Source: CAWBCI01 sp963787195 | Lineage (GTDB): Bacteria > Bacteroidota > Bacteroidia > Bacteroidales > JAGOPY01 | Reading direction: 5' to 3' | Length of the DNA: 64,000 nucleotides | Assembly (NCBI GenBank): GCA_963787195.1 | Contig: CAWBCI010000061.1 | Coordinates: forward strand, 71,382 to 135,381 | In this document: positions 1 to 6,892 of the stretch, one piece after another | Numbering within the stretch: the first letter of the stretch is position 1 | How the letters are laid out: each line of letters begins with the position of its first letter | Position numbers and translations under genes: made by a program | The notes under the pieces: generated by a model | What the model was told of the DNA's origin: nothing | Database searches by the model: none | What the model saw: only the letters and a program-made list of their open reading frames with translations

Positions 1-1470
1 GAACGTTATCACAGGCTCATAAGCAATGTCCTGGATGCCAATATGAATATGCTCAGGGTATGGGGAGGCGGGATTTATGAAAATGACTTGTTTTATGATT
101 TATGCGATTCGGCCGGTATTCTGATCTGGCAGGATTTCATGTTTGCCTGCACTATGTATCCCGGAGATAGTTCATTTCTTAATAATGTAAAACAGGAAGC
201 CGTCCAAAATGTAAAAAGACTCAGAAACCATCCTTGTATAGCTCTTTGGTGTGGTAATAACGAGGTAGATGAAGGATGGAAAAACTGGGGCTGGCAAAAA
301 CAATTCAAGTATACGGAAGCAGAACAACAAAAGATTTGGGGAGATTATAAGGACCTATTTGACACCCTGCTTCCGGAAGTGATCCATAAATATGACGGAA
401 CCCGTTCCTATTGGCCAAGCTCCCCATCTATAGGCTGGGGGCATCCTGAAAGCCTGAAAGAAGGCGACTCACACTACTGGGGTGTGTGGTGGGGGCATGA
501 GCCCTTTGATATATTCGAAAAGAAGGTGGGAAGATTTATGAGTGAATATGGTTTCCAGGGTTACCCACCCATGAAAACCATCGAAGCCTTTACATTACCC
601 GCTGACCGTGTTATCGGATCTCCCGTGATGAAGGCTCATCAGAAACATCCTTTCGGGGAGGAACTTATCAGGGAGTATATGCAAAGGGATTATCCCGTTC
701 CGACTGATTTAGAAACTTATGACTATCTGAGTCAGCTAAACCAGGCCGAAGGCATCCGCAAAGCGATTGAAGCTGACCGAAGGGCTATGCCGGTGTGCAT
801 GGGAACACTCTACTGGCAGTTAAATGACTGCTGGCCTGTGATTTCCTGGTCGGGTTTTGATTATTACTATAGAAAAAAAGCATTGCATTATTTTGTAAAG
901 AAAGCTTTCAGAAATGTGCTCATAAGTCCGGTGGCCGAGGATGGTTTTCTGAATATTTATATCATCTCCGATTTGATGGATACTGTGTCTTCAGAAATGA
1001 CGATGTCACTTCAGAAAATGGATGGTTCAGAACTCTGGCATAAAGATACAATGCTGAATATACTACCACTAAAATCTCTGATATATTTCCGGAGAGCCCT
1101 GAATAAATTGGTAGACAAAAATATGGAAGATAAGGTTTATTTAAAGGTATGGCTTAATAAGGATAATGGAATTCTCAGTGATAACACTTTATATTTCAGT
1201 CCTGTAAAAGAATTAAACTTGCAGAAGCCCATGTTAAGTATTGTTGTGAGCCCGGAAAACAATGTTTACAGTATTCATCTGAATTCTAAAAATCTTGTAA
1301 AAAATATTTATCTGAGCACTTCTTTGGAAGGTGAATTTTCAGATAACTTCTTCGACCTCTATCCGGGCATAAACCGTGAAATAAAATTCATTCCGGCATA
1401 TAATAATTCTGCAGAACTGAAAATAGGAATTCAAACGGTGAATGACTTGTTGTCTGGAAAAAATAAATAA
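1..1470 (+). CDS. Beta-mannosidase, GH2 family (C-terminal part, 5' end outside window)
   Basis: The reading frame is open from base 1, so the gene is truncated by the window edge; about 490 residues are present. It hydrolyses terminal beta-mannosides from mannan or N-glycan oligosaccharides. Motifs typical of GH2 mannosidases are visible: NMLRVWGGGIYE, then IWQDFMFAC, then the acid/base Glu in LWCGNNE, and further on the likely nucleophile Glu in FMSEYGFQGYP. A tryptophan-rich segment (TLYWQLNDCWPVISWS) follows, then a C-terminal beta-sandwich tail. The full family length is about 800-850 residues, so roughly the N-terminal 40% is missing. The signal peptide, if any, cannot be judged. Confidence 0.9.
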   Translation, partial: ERYHRLISNVLDANMNMLRVWGGGIYENDLFYDLCDSAGILIWQDFMFACTMYPGDSSFLNNVKQEAVQNVKRLRNHPCIALWCGNNEVDEGWKNWGWQKQFKYTEAEQQKIWGDYKDLFDTLLPEVIHKYDGTRSYWPSSPSIGWGHPESLKEGDSHYWGVWWGHEPFDIFEKKVGRFMSEYGFQGYPPMKTIEAFTLPADRVIGSPVMKAHQKHPFGEELIREYMQRDYPVPTDLETYDYLSQLNQAEGIRKAIEADRRAMPVCMGTLYWQLNDCWPVISWSGFDYYYRKKALHYFVKKAFRNVLISPVAEDGFLNIYIISDLMDTVSSEMTMSLQKMDGSELWHKDTMLNILPLKSLIYFRRALNKLVDKNMEDKVYLKVWLNKDNGILSDNTLYFSPVKELNLQKPMLSIVVSPENNVYSIHLNSKNLVKNIYLSTSLEGEFSDNFFDLYPGINREIKFIPAYNNSAELKIGIQTVNDLLSGKNK

Positions 1471-1553
1471 TTTTATTCCACTCATATTCTTAAATTTAGC
1501 ATATTATTGCTGACATTGCTTTAAAAATATTGTATATTTAGCATCTCTTCTAA

Positions 1554-1567
1554 ATGATATATATCAA
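1554..1567. promoter_or_regulatory. FNR-type operator overlapping the regulator's own translation start
   Basis: ATGATATATATCAA matches the FNR box TTGAT-N4-ATCAA in 9 of 10 defined positions. It ends two bases before the ATG of the Crp/Fnr gene. A weak -7-like sequence, TATATTTA, lies upstream at 1533-1540, so the box would be downstream of the transcription start and over the ribosome entry region. That geometry suggests autorepression; this is inference. Confidence 0.6.
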
Positions 1568-1569
1568 TC

Positions 1570-2265
1570 ATGGCAAAATTTGTTAAACTCCAGAACTGCC
1601 AGGACTGTAAAAAGAAAATTACTCTTTTCGACTTGCTTTCCCAGGAAGAACTGGAGAAAGTAAATGAAAAGCGGTATGAAGTGCATTTTAATTCAGGAGA
1701 AACCATTTTCAAACAGGGTACCTCACTCACTCATATTATCTGTTTAACAAGTGGTTTATTAAAGATATACCTTGAAGGTTCCAATAAGAAAAATTACATC
1801 CTGGAACTTATAAAACCGGGCGAAACGGTTGGGGGACCGGGGCTTTTTACGGATGACCGACATCATTATTCCGTTTCCGCCTTAGTTGACAGCACTGCCT
1901 GTTTTATAGAAGCCGGTGTTTTCCAGGAACTCCTTCAGAATAACAGCAAATTTGCCATAGAGCTGATTCGCAGAGGGAATTTAAGAGAAATCAGAAATTT
2001 CGACCGTATTATTACCCTGACTCAAAAACAAATGCCGGGGCGGGTGGCCGATTCTTTATTATATCTTTATAAGGTGATCTATAAGACAAATCCATGTTAC
2101 CTGACGGTTAACCGTCAGGAAATGGCCGATATGTCGTCCCTTACTAAAGAAAGCCTTATTCGTGTTCTAAAAGAGTTTAAAGATGCCGGCCTTATCACCC
2201 TCGAAGGCAATGAGTTAAAGATATTGAATGAAAAGGCCCTTCAAAACATCTCGGACAATGGTTAA
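1570..2265 (+). CDS. Crp/Fnr family transcriptional regulator, FNR-like
   Basis: A 231-residue cytosolic regulator with an N-terminal cyclic-nucleotide-binding fold (about 18-135), a dimerisation helix and a C-terminal winged helix. The recognition helix contains E194-S-L-I-R198, close to the E-x-x-S-R of E. coli FNR. The N terminus has CQDC (C10, C13), identical to the E. coli FNR cysteine pair, and C111 sits in ACFIEAGVF where FNR has its central cluster ligand. The E. coli C29 position is a leucine, but C58 and C176 are available. It is probably an anaerobic or redox activator of the downstream cytochrome genes, since a perfect FNR box precedes them. Iron-sulfur sensing is inferred. Confidence 0.85.
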   Translation: MAKFVKLQNCQDCKKKITLFDLLSQEELEKVNEKRYEVHFNSGETIFKQGTSLTHIICLTSGLLKIYLEGSNKKNYILELIKPGETVGGPGLFTDDRHHYSVSALVDSTACFIEAGVFQELLQNNSKFAIELIRRGNLREIRNFDRIITLTQKQMPGRVADSLLYLYKVIYKTNPCYLTVNRQEMADMSSLTKESLIRVLKEFKDAGLITLEGNELKILNEKALQNISDNG

Positions 2266-2372
2266 AATGTTGATCGAAATTTATATTAATTCTAAATTAA
2301 ATATTTCGCTTTTTATATGATAATTTATAGGTATTCTTATATATTGTATTTCATTGTTTTAAATATTCTTTA

Positions 2373-2386
2373 TTGATATATATCAA
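2373..2386. promoter_or_regulatory. Perfect FNR box upstream of the hexaheme cytochrome operon
   Basis: TTGATATATATCAA is an exact TTGAT-N4-ATCAA palindrome in the AT-rich 262-bp gap after the Crp/Fnr gene. A sequence resembling the Bacteroidota -7 element, ATTATTTG, lies at 2411-2418. That would put the box near -45, a usual activator position. The gap holds no other gene. Confidence 0.75.
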
Positions 2387-2527
2387 TACTTGATTGTTTA
2401 TATATTGATAATTATTTGATTTAGATAAATTTTTCCTTGGTATTATTTCATCGTTAAAAAATTCACTACAGATTTAATTGTATCTAATATTGTAGCCAGA
2501 AACCGAAACCTTAAAAACAGTATTTAT

Positions 2528-3568
2528 ATGAAGAAGATTAATTTACTATCAATGCTCATTTCGATGGCCATGGTCCTGTCCATGATCACGTTCAGCAGTT
2601 GTACTAAAGAAGGTCCGCAAGGGCCTGCCGGAACTAACGGAGAAAATGGAATCAACGGTACGGATGGTACCGCAACTTGCGGCGCTTGTCATGATATGTC
2701 AGAGACCGTTGAAACTAAAATCCTGCAATGGGGAAACTCTATTCATGCTACCGGCGGAAATTATGCAAGGAATTCGACGGATTGCGCCATTTGTCATACC
2801 AGCCAGGGATTCCGTGAAAGGGTCCTCACAGGTGCTGATACTACCGCCAGTGTTATTCTTAATCCTTCAAACATCAATTGTTATACATGTCACGACATTC
2901 ACGACACATATACTGTTGCTGACTGGGGATTAAGAGTTACCGACCCCGTTACTCTTTTTGTCGGCGGTGCAACTGTTGATTTCGGGAAAGGCAACATTTG
3001 TGCTTCCTGCCACCAGGCAAGGCCGACTCCTATGCCGGATGTTAATAATCCTTCGGGTTTATATAATATCACTAGCAGCCATTGGGGACCTCACCACGGA
3101 CCACAATCTTCTATGATGACGGGTGCTGCAGCCTTTATGGTCGGTAGCGGATATCCTACAACTAATCCTCACATGGATGTAGTCGACAAATGTGTTACCT
3201 GTCATATGGCCGATGGTTATGGAGCCGAAACAGGCGGACATACCTGGACCATGGCACGCAGTAACGGAGCAGTTAACACAACTGGATGTCTCGATTGCCA
3301 TCATACTGATGCTGAAGCCAATCAACACATTACCACTTTAGACGCACAAATTGAAGATATGATGAGTCAGTTGATGACTCTTCTCGTTGCAGATAGTGTT
3401 TTTACTGAAAGTGGAAGTCTTATTACGGGCAATCACCCAAATATTGTAGCCGGTTGCGCTTTCAATTATATTTATGTTGAAGAAGACAGGAGCATGGGAC
3501 TTCATAATCCTCCCTTTGTAAAAGCGTTACTGCAGAATTCAATTGATGCATTGCAATCAAGGAATTAA
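2528..3568 (+). CDS. Hexaheme c-type cytochrome lipoprotein with collagen-like linker
   Basis: 346 residues. A lipoprotein signal ends at C25 (TFSSC), so the protein is probably anchored to the outer membrane. Residues 29-49 form about seven Gly-X-Y triplets (GPQGPAGTNGENG and on), a flexible collagen-like spacer. Six CXXCH heme sites follow, at C51, C86, C118, C158, C222 and C254; the C-terminal 85 residues lack hemes. It should carry electrons in the periplasm or at the cell surface. It is first in a run with a monoheme lipoprotein and an outer-membrane barrel, behind a perfect FNR box, so it is probably made under low oxygen. The electron acceptor is unknown. Confidence 0.88.
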   Translation: MKKINLLSMLISMAMVLSMITFSSCTKEGPQGPAGTNGENGINGTDGTATCGACHDMSETVETKILQWGNSIHATGGNYARNSTDCAICHTSQGFRERVLTGADTTASVILNPSNINCYTCHDIHDTYTVADWGLRVTDPVTLFVGGATVDFGKGNICASCHQARPTPMPDVNNPSGLYNITSSHWGPHHGPQSSMMTGAAAFMVGSGYPTTNPHMDVVDKCVTCHMADGYGAETGGHTWTMARSNGAVNTTGCLDCHHTDAEANQHITTLDAQIEDMMSQLMTLLVADSVFTESGSLITGNHPNIVAGCAFNYIYVEEDRSMGLHNPPFVKALLQNSIDALQSRN

Positions 3569-3586
3569 GTAGTATTAATAATAAAG

Positions 3587-3618
3587 AAAAAAGGCTTCAA
3601 CCTCTGAGGCCTTTTTTT
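3587..3618 (+). terminator. Intrinsic terminator after the hexaheme cytochrome
   Basis: Left arm AAAAAAGGCTTCA and right arm TGAGGCCTTTTTT pair over 13 positions (one G-U) around a five-base loop, and the right arm ends in a T run. The A/T symmetry lets it work in both directions. It partly separates the hexaheme gene from the monoheme gene. Confidence 0.85.
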
Positions 3619-3619
3619 A

Positions 3620-3627
3620 TATCTTTA
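3620..3627 (+). promoter_or_regulatory. Possible -7 promoter element before the monoheme lipoprotein
   Basis: TATCTTTA is one base off the Bacteroidota element TAnnTTTG. It sits directly after the terminator and 19 bases before the next ATG. No clear -33 element is seen. Confidence 0.35.
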
Positions 3628-3646
3628 ACATTAAAAATATATTCAT

Positions 3647-4015
3647 ATGAAAAAATCTTTATTAATTCTGTCCATGTTTCTAAGCCTTATGGCCTGGCAA
3701 GCATGTGAGTACGAGTGGATCGAAGTCGATAAACCCGTAATACCCGATGTGATTAGTTTTGCCACTAAAATCCAACCCATTTTTGACAATGACTGTATAG
3801 GATGTCATAATCCAGGTGGTGATAGCCCTGACCTCACTGCGGCCAATGCTTATAATGAGCTGTTCGCCAAAAATCTCATCGACACTGTCGCACCTGACCA
3901 AAGCGTTTTGTATATGGAAGTTGTGAAGGGTGGAAGTATGAATACTTTCACCAAGGATCCCAATGATCCTGTTTGGATCCTCAATTGGATAAAGCAAGGC
4001 GCCAAGAACAATTAA
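3647..4015 (+). CDS. Monoheme c-type cytochrome lipoprotein
   Basis: 122 residues. The lipoprotein signal ends at C20 (MAWQAC). A single heme site C50-IGCH sits in a context (IQPIFDNDCIGCHNPGG) seen in small cytochrome c domains of Bacteroidota and Planctomycetes. M97 in GGSMNTF is a plausible distal heme ligand. It probably shuttles electrons between the multiheme cytochromes, or sits with the barrel encoded 33 bp downstream. The ATG follows a terminator and a weak promoter, so it may have its own transcript together with the barrel gene. The partner is inferred only from gene order. Confidence 0.8.
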   Translation: MKKSLLILSMFLSLMAWQACEYEWIEVDKPVIPDVISFATKIQPIFDNDCIGCHNPGGDSPDLTAANAYNELFAKNLIDTVAPDQSVLYMEVVKGGSMNTFTKDPNDPVWILNWIKQGAKNN

Positions 4016-4048
4016 TAAAGTGTTGAAAACCCTAAAAATTAAGATTAG

Positions 4049-4972
4049 ATGAAAAAGATTAACATATTCATTATCATGCTGGCCTTGCTGCCTTCCTTGC
4101 TTCTTGCGCAGGATGAGGGAGGAGCTACGAAAAAGGAGAATTCCAATAAAAGTTTGCTGGGATATTGGATTGCCCAGGGAGAATCACCGGTCAGAAGCCC
4201 TTTCGCATGCGGATATATGATCGATAATGTTACGAGCGTCATTCCTCCAACTAAAACCCTCGAGTTTGTGATACAGCATCGATTTGGAAGTATGGAAAAT
4301 GGTATTTCCGACCTTTTCGGTGTCTTTGGAACAGCCAATACACGCCTGGCCTTGAATTATGCATTCACTGACTGGCTTGAACTTGGTTTCGGAACCGCTA
4401 AAAATTATAAGATTCAGGATCTTCACTTGAAAATTAACCTCTTGCAACAGTCCCGTTCGGGAAAAATCCCCCTGTCACTTACATATTATGGTGACTGGTC
4501 ATTGGATGCCCGTAACGAGTCAAATTTTGGTAAAAATTATAAATTTGGAAATAGATTCGCCTTTTTCAATGAATTGATAATTACCCGTGAATTTACCAAA
4601 TGGTTGACCATTTCAGCCGGAGCAAGTTTTACCCACTTTAATCAGGTGGATTCGCTTATGGACCATGATAAAATCGCCCTCCATTTTGCCGGTCGTGTTA
4701 AGATAAGCCCGCAGTCTTCTATAATTTTCAATTATGATTGGCCATTAATTGTCAATAGTATAAAAGAATGGCCCACTATCAAAGATCCTGCTAAACCCAA
4801 CCTTGGATTCGGATGGGAAATTTCAACCGGTATGCATGTATTCCAGATTTTTGCCGGAACATCAAACTTTATGGTTCCTCAATACAATGTCATGATGAAC
4901 CAAAATGACTTTACCAAGGGCAAAAGCCGCTTCTACCTGGGCTTTAATATTACCAGGCTTTGGAGTTATTAA
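4049..4972 (+). CDS. DUF5777-type outer-membrane beta-barrel protein
   Basis: 307 residues, with a signal peptide cleaved after A20 to leave Gln at the mature N terminus. The rest is alternating aromatic and polar strands (LEFVIQHRFG, RLALNYAFTDWLELGFG, FYLGFNITRLWSY) ending in an aromatic residue, as expected for an outer-membrane barrel. It resembles the DUF5777 barrel family of Bacteroidota. It starts 33 bp after the monoheme lipoprotein and is followed by a strong terminator, so the two are probably one transcript. Next to two cytochrome lipoproteins it could be the porin of an electron conduit. That role is inference, and the family has no firm function. Confidence 0.75.
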   Translation: MKKINIFIIMLALLPSLLLAQDEGGATKKENSNKSLLGYWIAQGESPVRSPFACGYMIDNVTSVIPPTKTLEFVIQHRFGSMENGISDLFGVFGTANTRLALNYAFTDWLELGFGTAKNYKIQDLHLKINLLQQSRSGKIPLSLTYYGDWSLDARNESNFGKNYKFGNRFAFFNELIITREFTKWLTISAGASFTHFNQVDSLMDHDKIALHFAGRVKISPQSSIIFNYDWPLIVNSIKEWPTIKDPAKPNLGFGWEISTGMHVFQIFAGTSNFMVPQYNVMMNQNDFTKGKSRFYLGFNITRLWSY

Positions 4973-4999
4973 CATAAATTTTGTACCTGATATTCAATC

Positions 5000-5036
5000 C
5001 CGGGTGCCTGTGCAAGACACGGGCACCCGGTTCTTT
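5000..5036 (+). terminator. Intrinsic terminator after the barrel gene
   Basis: CCGGGTGCCTGTG and CACGGGCACCCGG pair over 13 positions (one G-U) around the loop CAAGA, followed by TTCTTTT. Being directly upstream of the heptaheme cytochrome, it also argues against start codons for that gene at or before this hairpin. Confidence 0.88.
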
Positions 5037-5067
5037 TACTACTTCTGCTAAATTAATTGCTTTAGAT

Positions 5068-6033
5068 ATGTTGCTTAAATCAAATCAAATCAAACTTATC
5101 TTTCTATCTATCCTTGTTAATTTTTTCACAATTTGCGGACTGTTTGCCCAGGATGTTCAAAAACCTGCATATATCGAGCAAAATCAGAAATGTTTCAAAT
5201 GCCACGGGCATAAAACCTATCATTTCTACAACGAAAATATTGAGAGGGAAGTCAAAGACCGTATGAATCCTTACTTCGTAATAGATTCGGCTACATTCTA
5301 TATTTCTAATCATCGTAATCTGGAATGTACCGACTGTCATTCAAGTGAATACGCAAATTTTCCCCACTCAGGTGAACTCCGCATGGAGCCGAAATTATCT
5401 TGCCTCGATTGCCATGGCGGGGATGAAAGTTTTGCAAAATTCCGATTTGAAGAAATTAATGAAGAGTTCCTGAAAAGCGTTCATTCTACCAAACATGATG
5501 AAACTTTCACCTGCTGGATGTGCCATGACCCCCACCGGTATAAGATAAATGCCCGTTCCGATAAGAATATTAAGGAAGTGATCGCATATGATAATTCGAT
5601 TTGTCTGAGTTGTCACATCAATATCGATAAATACCAGCTCATTACCGATAAGGTCAATCCGAATATTATGGAAACCCATTCATGGTTACCTAACCAGGCT
5701 TTGCACTTCAGGAATGTGCGCTGTATCGAGTGCCACGCCGAGCAAAACGACAGCATACTTGTTGCACATGATATCCTGCCCAAAGAATATGCTGTGAAAA
5801 AATGTGTTGAATGTCATTCCAGCAATTCCATCCTGATGGCATCGCTTTACAAATACCAAAGTCAGGAACGAAGGAACAGCATTGGCTTTCTGAACGCGGC
5901 AATCCTGAACACCTCATATGTAATAGGCGCCAATCGCAACTATTACCTCAATTTCCTGAGCATATTGACTTTTGTCCTTGTCTTAGGGGCTATACTCGTA
6001 CATACTATTTTTAGAATCATCAAAAGAAAATAA
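5068..6033 (+). CDS. Heptaheme c-type cytochrome with C-terminal membrane anchor
   Basis: 321 residues from the ATG at 5068. The frame is open further upstream to 4981, but that stretch spans a terminator, and only this start gives a clean signal peptide (cleavage A27 before Q28). Seven CXXCH sites lie at C42, C87, C112, C149, C179, C219 and C246. A single C-terminal transmembrane helix (about 294-315) is followed by a basic tail, so the heme domain is periplasmic and tied to the inner membrane. A diheme cytochrome b starts 3 bp after the stop. Together they look like a quinol:cytochrome c unit, resembling a split form of the Geobacter CbcL architecture (multiheme c plus b-type domain). That comparison is inference. 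Confidence 0.85.
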   Translation: MLLKSNQIKLIFLSILVNFFTICGLFAQDVQKPAYIEQNQKCFKCHGHKTYHFYNENIEREVKDRMNPYFVIDSATFYISNHRNLECTDCHSSEYANFPHSGELRMEPKLSCLDCHGGDESFAKFRFEEINEEFLKSVHSTKHDETFTCWMCHDPHRYKINARSDKNIKEVIAYDNSICLSCHINIDKYQLITDKVNPNIMETHSWLPNQALHFRNVRCIECHAEQNDSILVAHDILPKEYAVKKCVECHSSNSILMASLYKYQSQERRNSIGFLNAAILNTSYVIGANRNYYLNFLSILTFVLVLGAILVHTIFRIIKRK

Positions 6034-6036
6034 TTT

Positions 6037-6657
6037 ATGGCATCTATATATTTTTATCCGGTAGGTATCCGGGTCTGGCACCTGATTAATTTGCTTCTGT
6101 ATATGTTTCTGATCGTGACCGGGATAAGTATGCAGTATTCCAGCCAGGAATATGCACTGATCCGTTTCGATTATGCAGTTTCGATACATAATATTTCCGG
6201 GATCATTTTATCATTTAATTACCTGTATTTTATCCTGTTCAACATTTTTACCAAAAATGGCCGTTATTATAAAATCAAATGGAAAGGTTTTATGGGCAGG
6301 ATGATGAAACAGGCCCGTTATTATATTTATGGGATCTTCGTTGGTGAAAAAGCACCTTTCCCACTAAACGAAAACCGTAAATTTAATCCTCTGCAGAAGA
6401 TTAGCTATGTGGTAGTCATGTTTATTTTCATGCCTGTATTGATCATTTCAGGCTGGGCTTTGATTTTCCCCGAAATGATCTTTGCAAACAGAATTTTTAA
6501 CACCTCCGGTCTGCACCTGACCGACCTCTTTCATATAGTGGCGGGATTTGTAGGCTCATTATTCATGTTTGTCCATGTTTATCTCTGCACCATTGGTAAG
6601 CCAGCAGGGACTAACTTCAGGGCTATGATCAGTGGGTGGCACCAGTCGAATCATTGA
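6037..6657 (+). CDS. Diheme b-type cytochrome (HydC/FdnI or cytochrome b561-like membrane subunit)
   Basis: 206 residues with four main hydrophobic helices. Candidate heme b ligands are H15 (RVWHLIN), H51 (SIHNISG), H166 (LFHIVAG) and H180 (FVHVYLC), the pattern of diheme membrane anchors that exchange electrons with the quinone pool. A cytoplasmic loop of about 50 residues lies between helices 2 and 3. It starts 3 bp after the heptaheme cytochrome and is surely co-transcribed. It probably oxidises menaquinol and hands electrons to the periplasmic hemes; the reverse direction is also possible. It differs from bc1 cytochrome b in its short length. Confidence 0.8.
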   Translation: MASIYFYPVGIRVWHLINLLLYMFLIVTGISMQYSSQEYALIRFDYAVSIHNISGIILSFNYLYFILFNIFTKNGRYYKIKWKGFMGRMMKQARYYIYGIFVGEKAPFPLNENRKFNPLQKISYVVVMFIFMPVLIISGWALIFPEMIFANRIFNTSGLHLTDLFHIVAGFVGSLFMFVHVYLCTIGKPAGTNFRAMISGWHQSNH

Positions 6658-6680
6658 ACATATAACATTTTAGTTCAAAG

Positions 6681-6715
6681 TGTAGAGTGTAGAGTGTAGA
6701 GTGTAGAGTGAAGAG
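6681..6715. repeat. Heptanucleotide tandem repeat, TGTAGAG x4 plus one variant
   Basis: Four exact TGTAGAG units followed by TGAAGAG, in the 235-bp gap between two convergent cytochrome genes. The rest of the gap holds a second 7-bp repeat and no gene or clear terminator. Confidence 0.9.
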
Positions 6716-6800
6716 TTGAAGTTGGAAAGTTTAAGAGTTGATAATCACTTAGACCTTAGTACTTAATATATAGCACATAATAATAGTACATAAAATGGTG

Positions 6801-6849
6801 ACCAACGACCAACGACCAACGACTAACGACTAAAGACTAAAGACTTTCC
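6801..6849. repeat. Heptanucleotide tandem repeat, ACCAACG drifting to ACTAAAG
   Basis: Units read ACCAACG three times, ACTAACG once, ACTAAAG twice, then a partial ACTTTCC. The stepwise drift from unit to unit suggests growth by slippage with later mutation. Same gap as the TGTAGAG array, same 7-bp period, different sequence. Confidence 0.9.
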
Positions 6850-6892
6850 CGTGCTGCACTGTTTTATTATAGCATCTAATGATTACTAAGCA

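Noticed and set aside
4981..5067. Upstream extension of the heptaheme cytochrome
   Set aside because: It runs through a strong terminator hairpin and would hide the signal peptide.
6681..6849. CRISPR-like array
   Set aside because: Units are 7 bp without spacers, and there are no cas genes.
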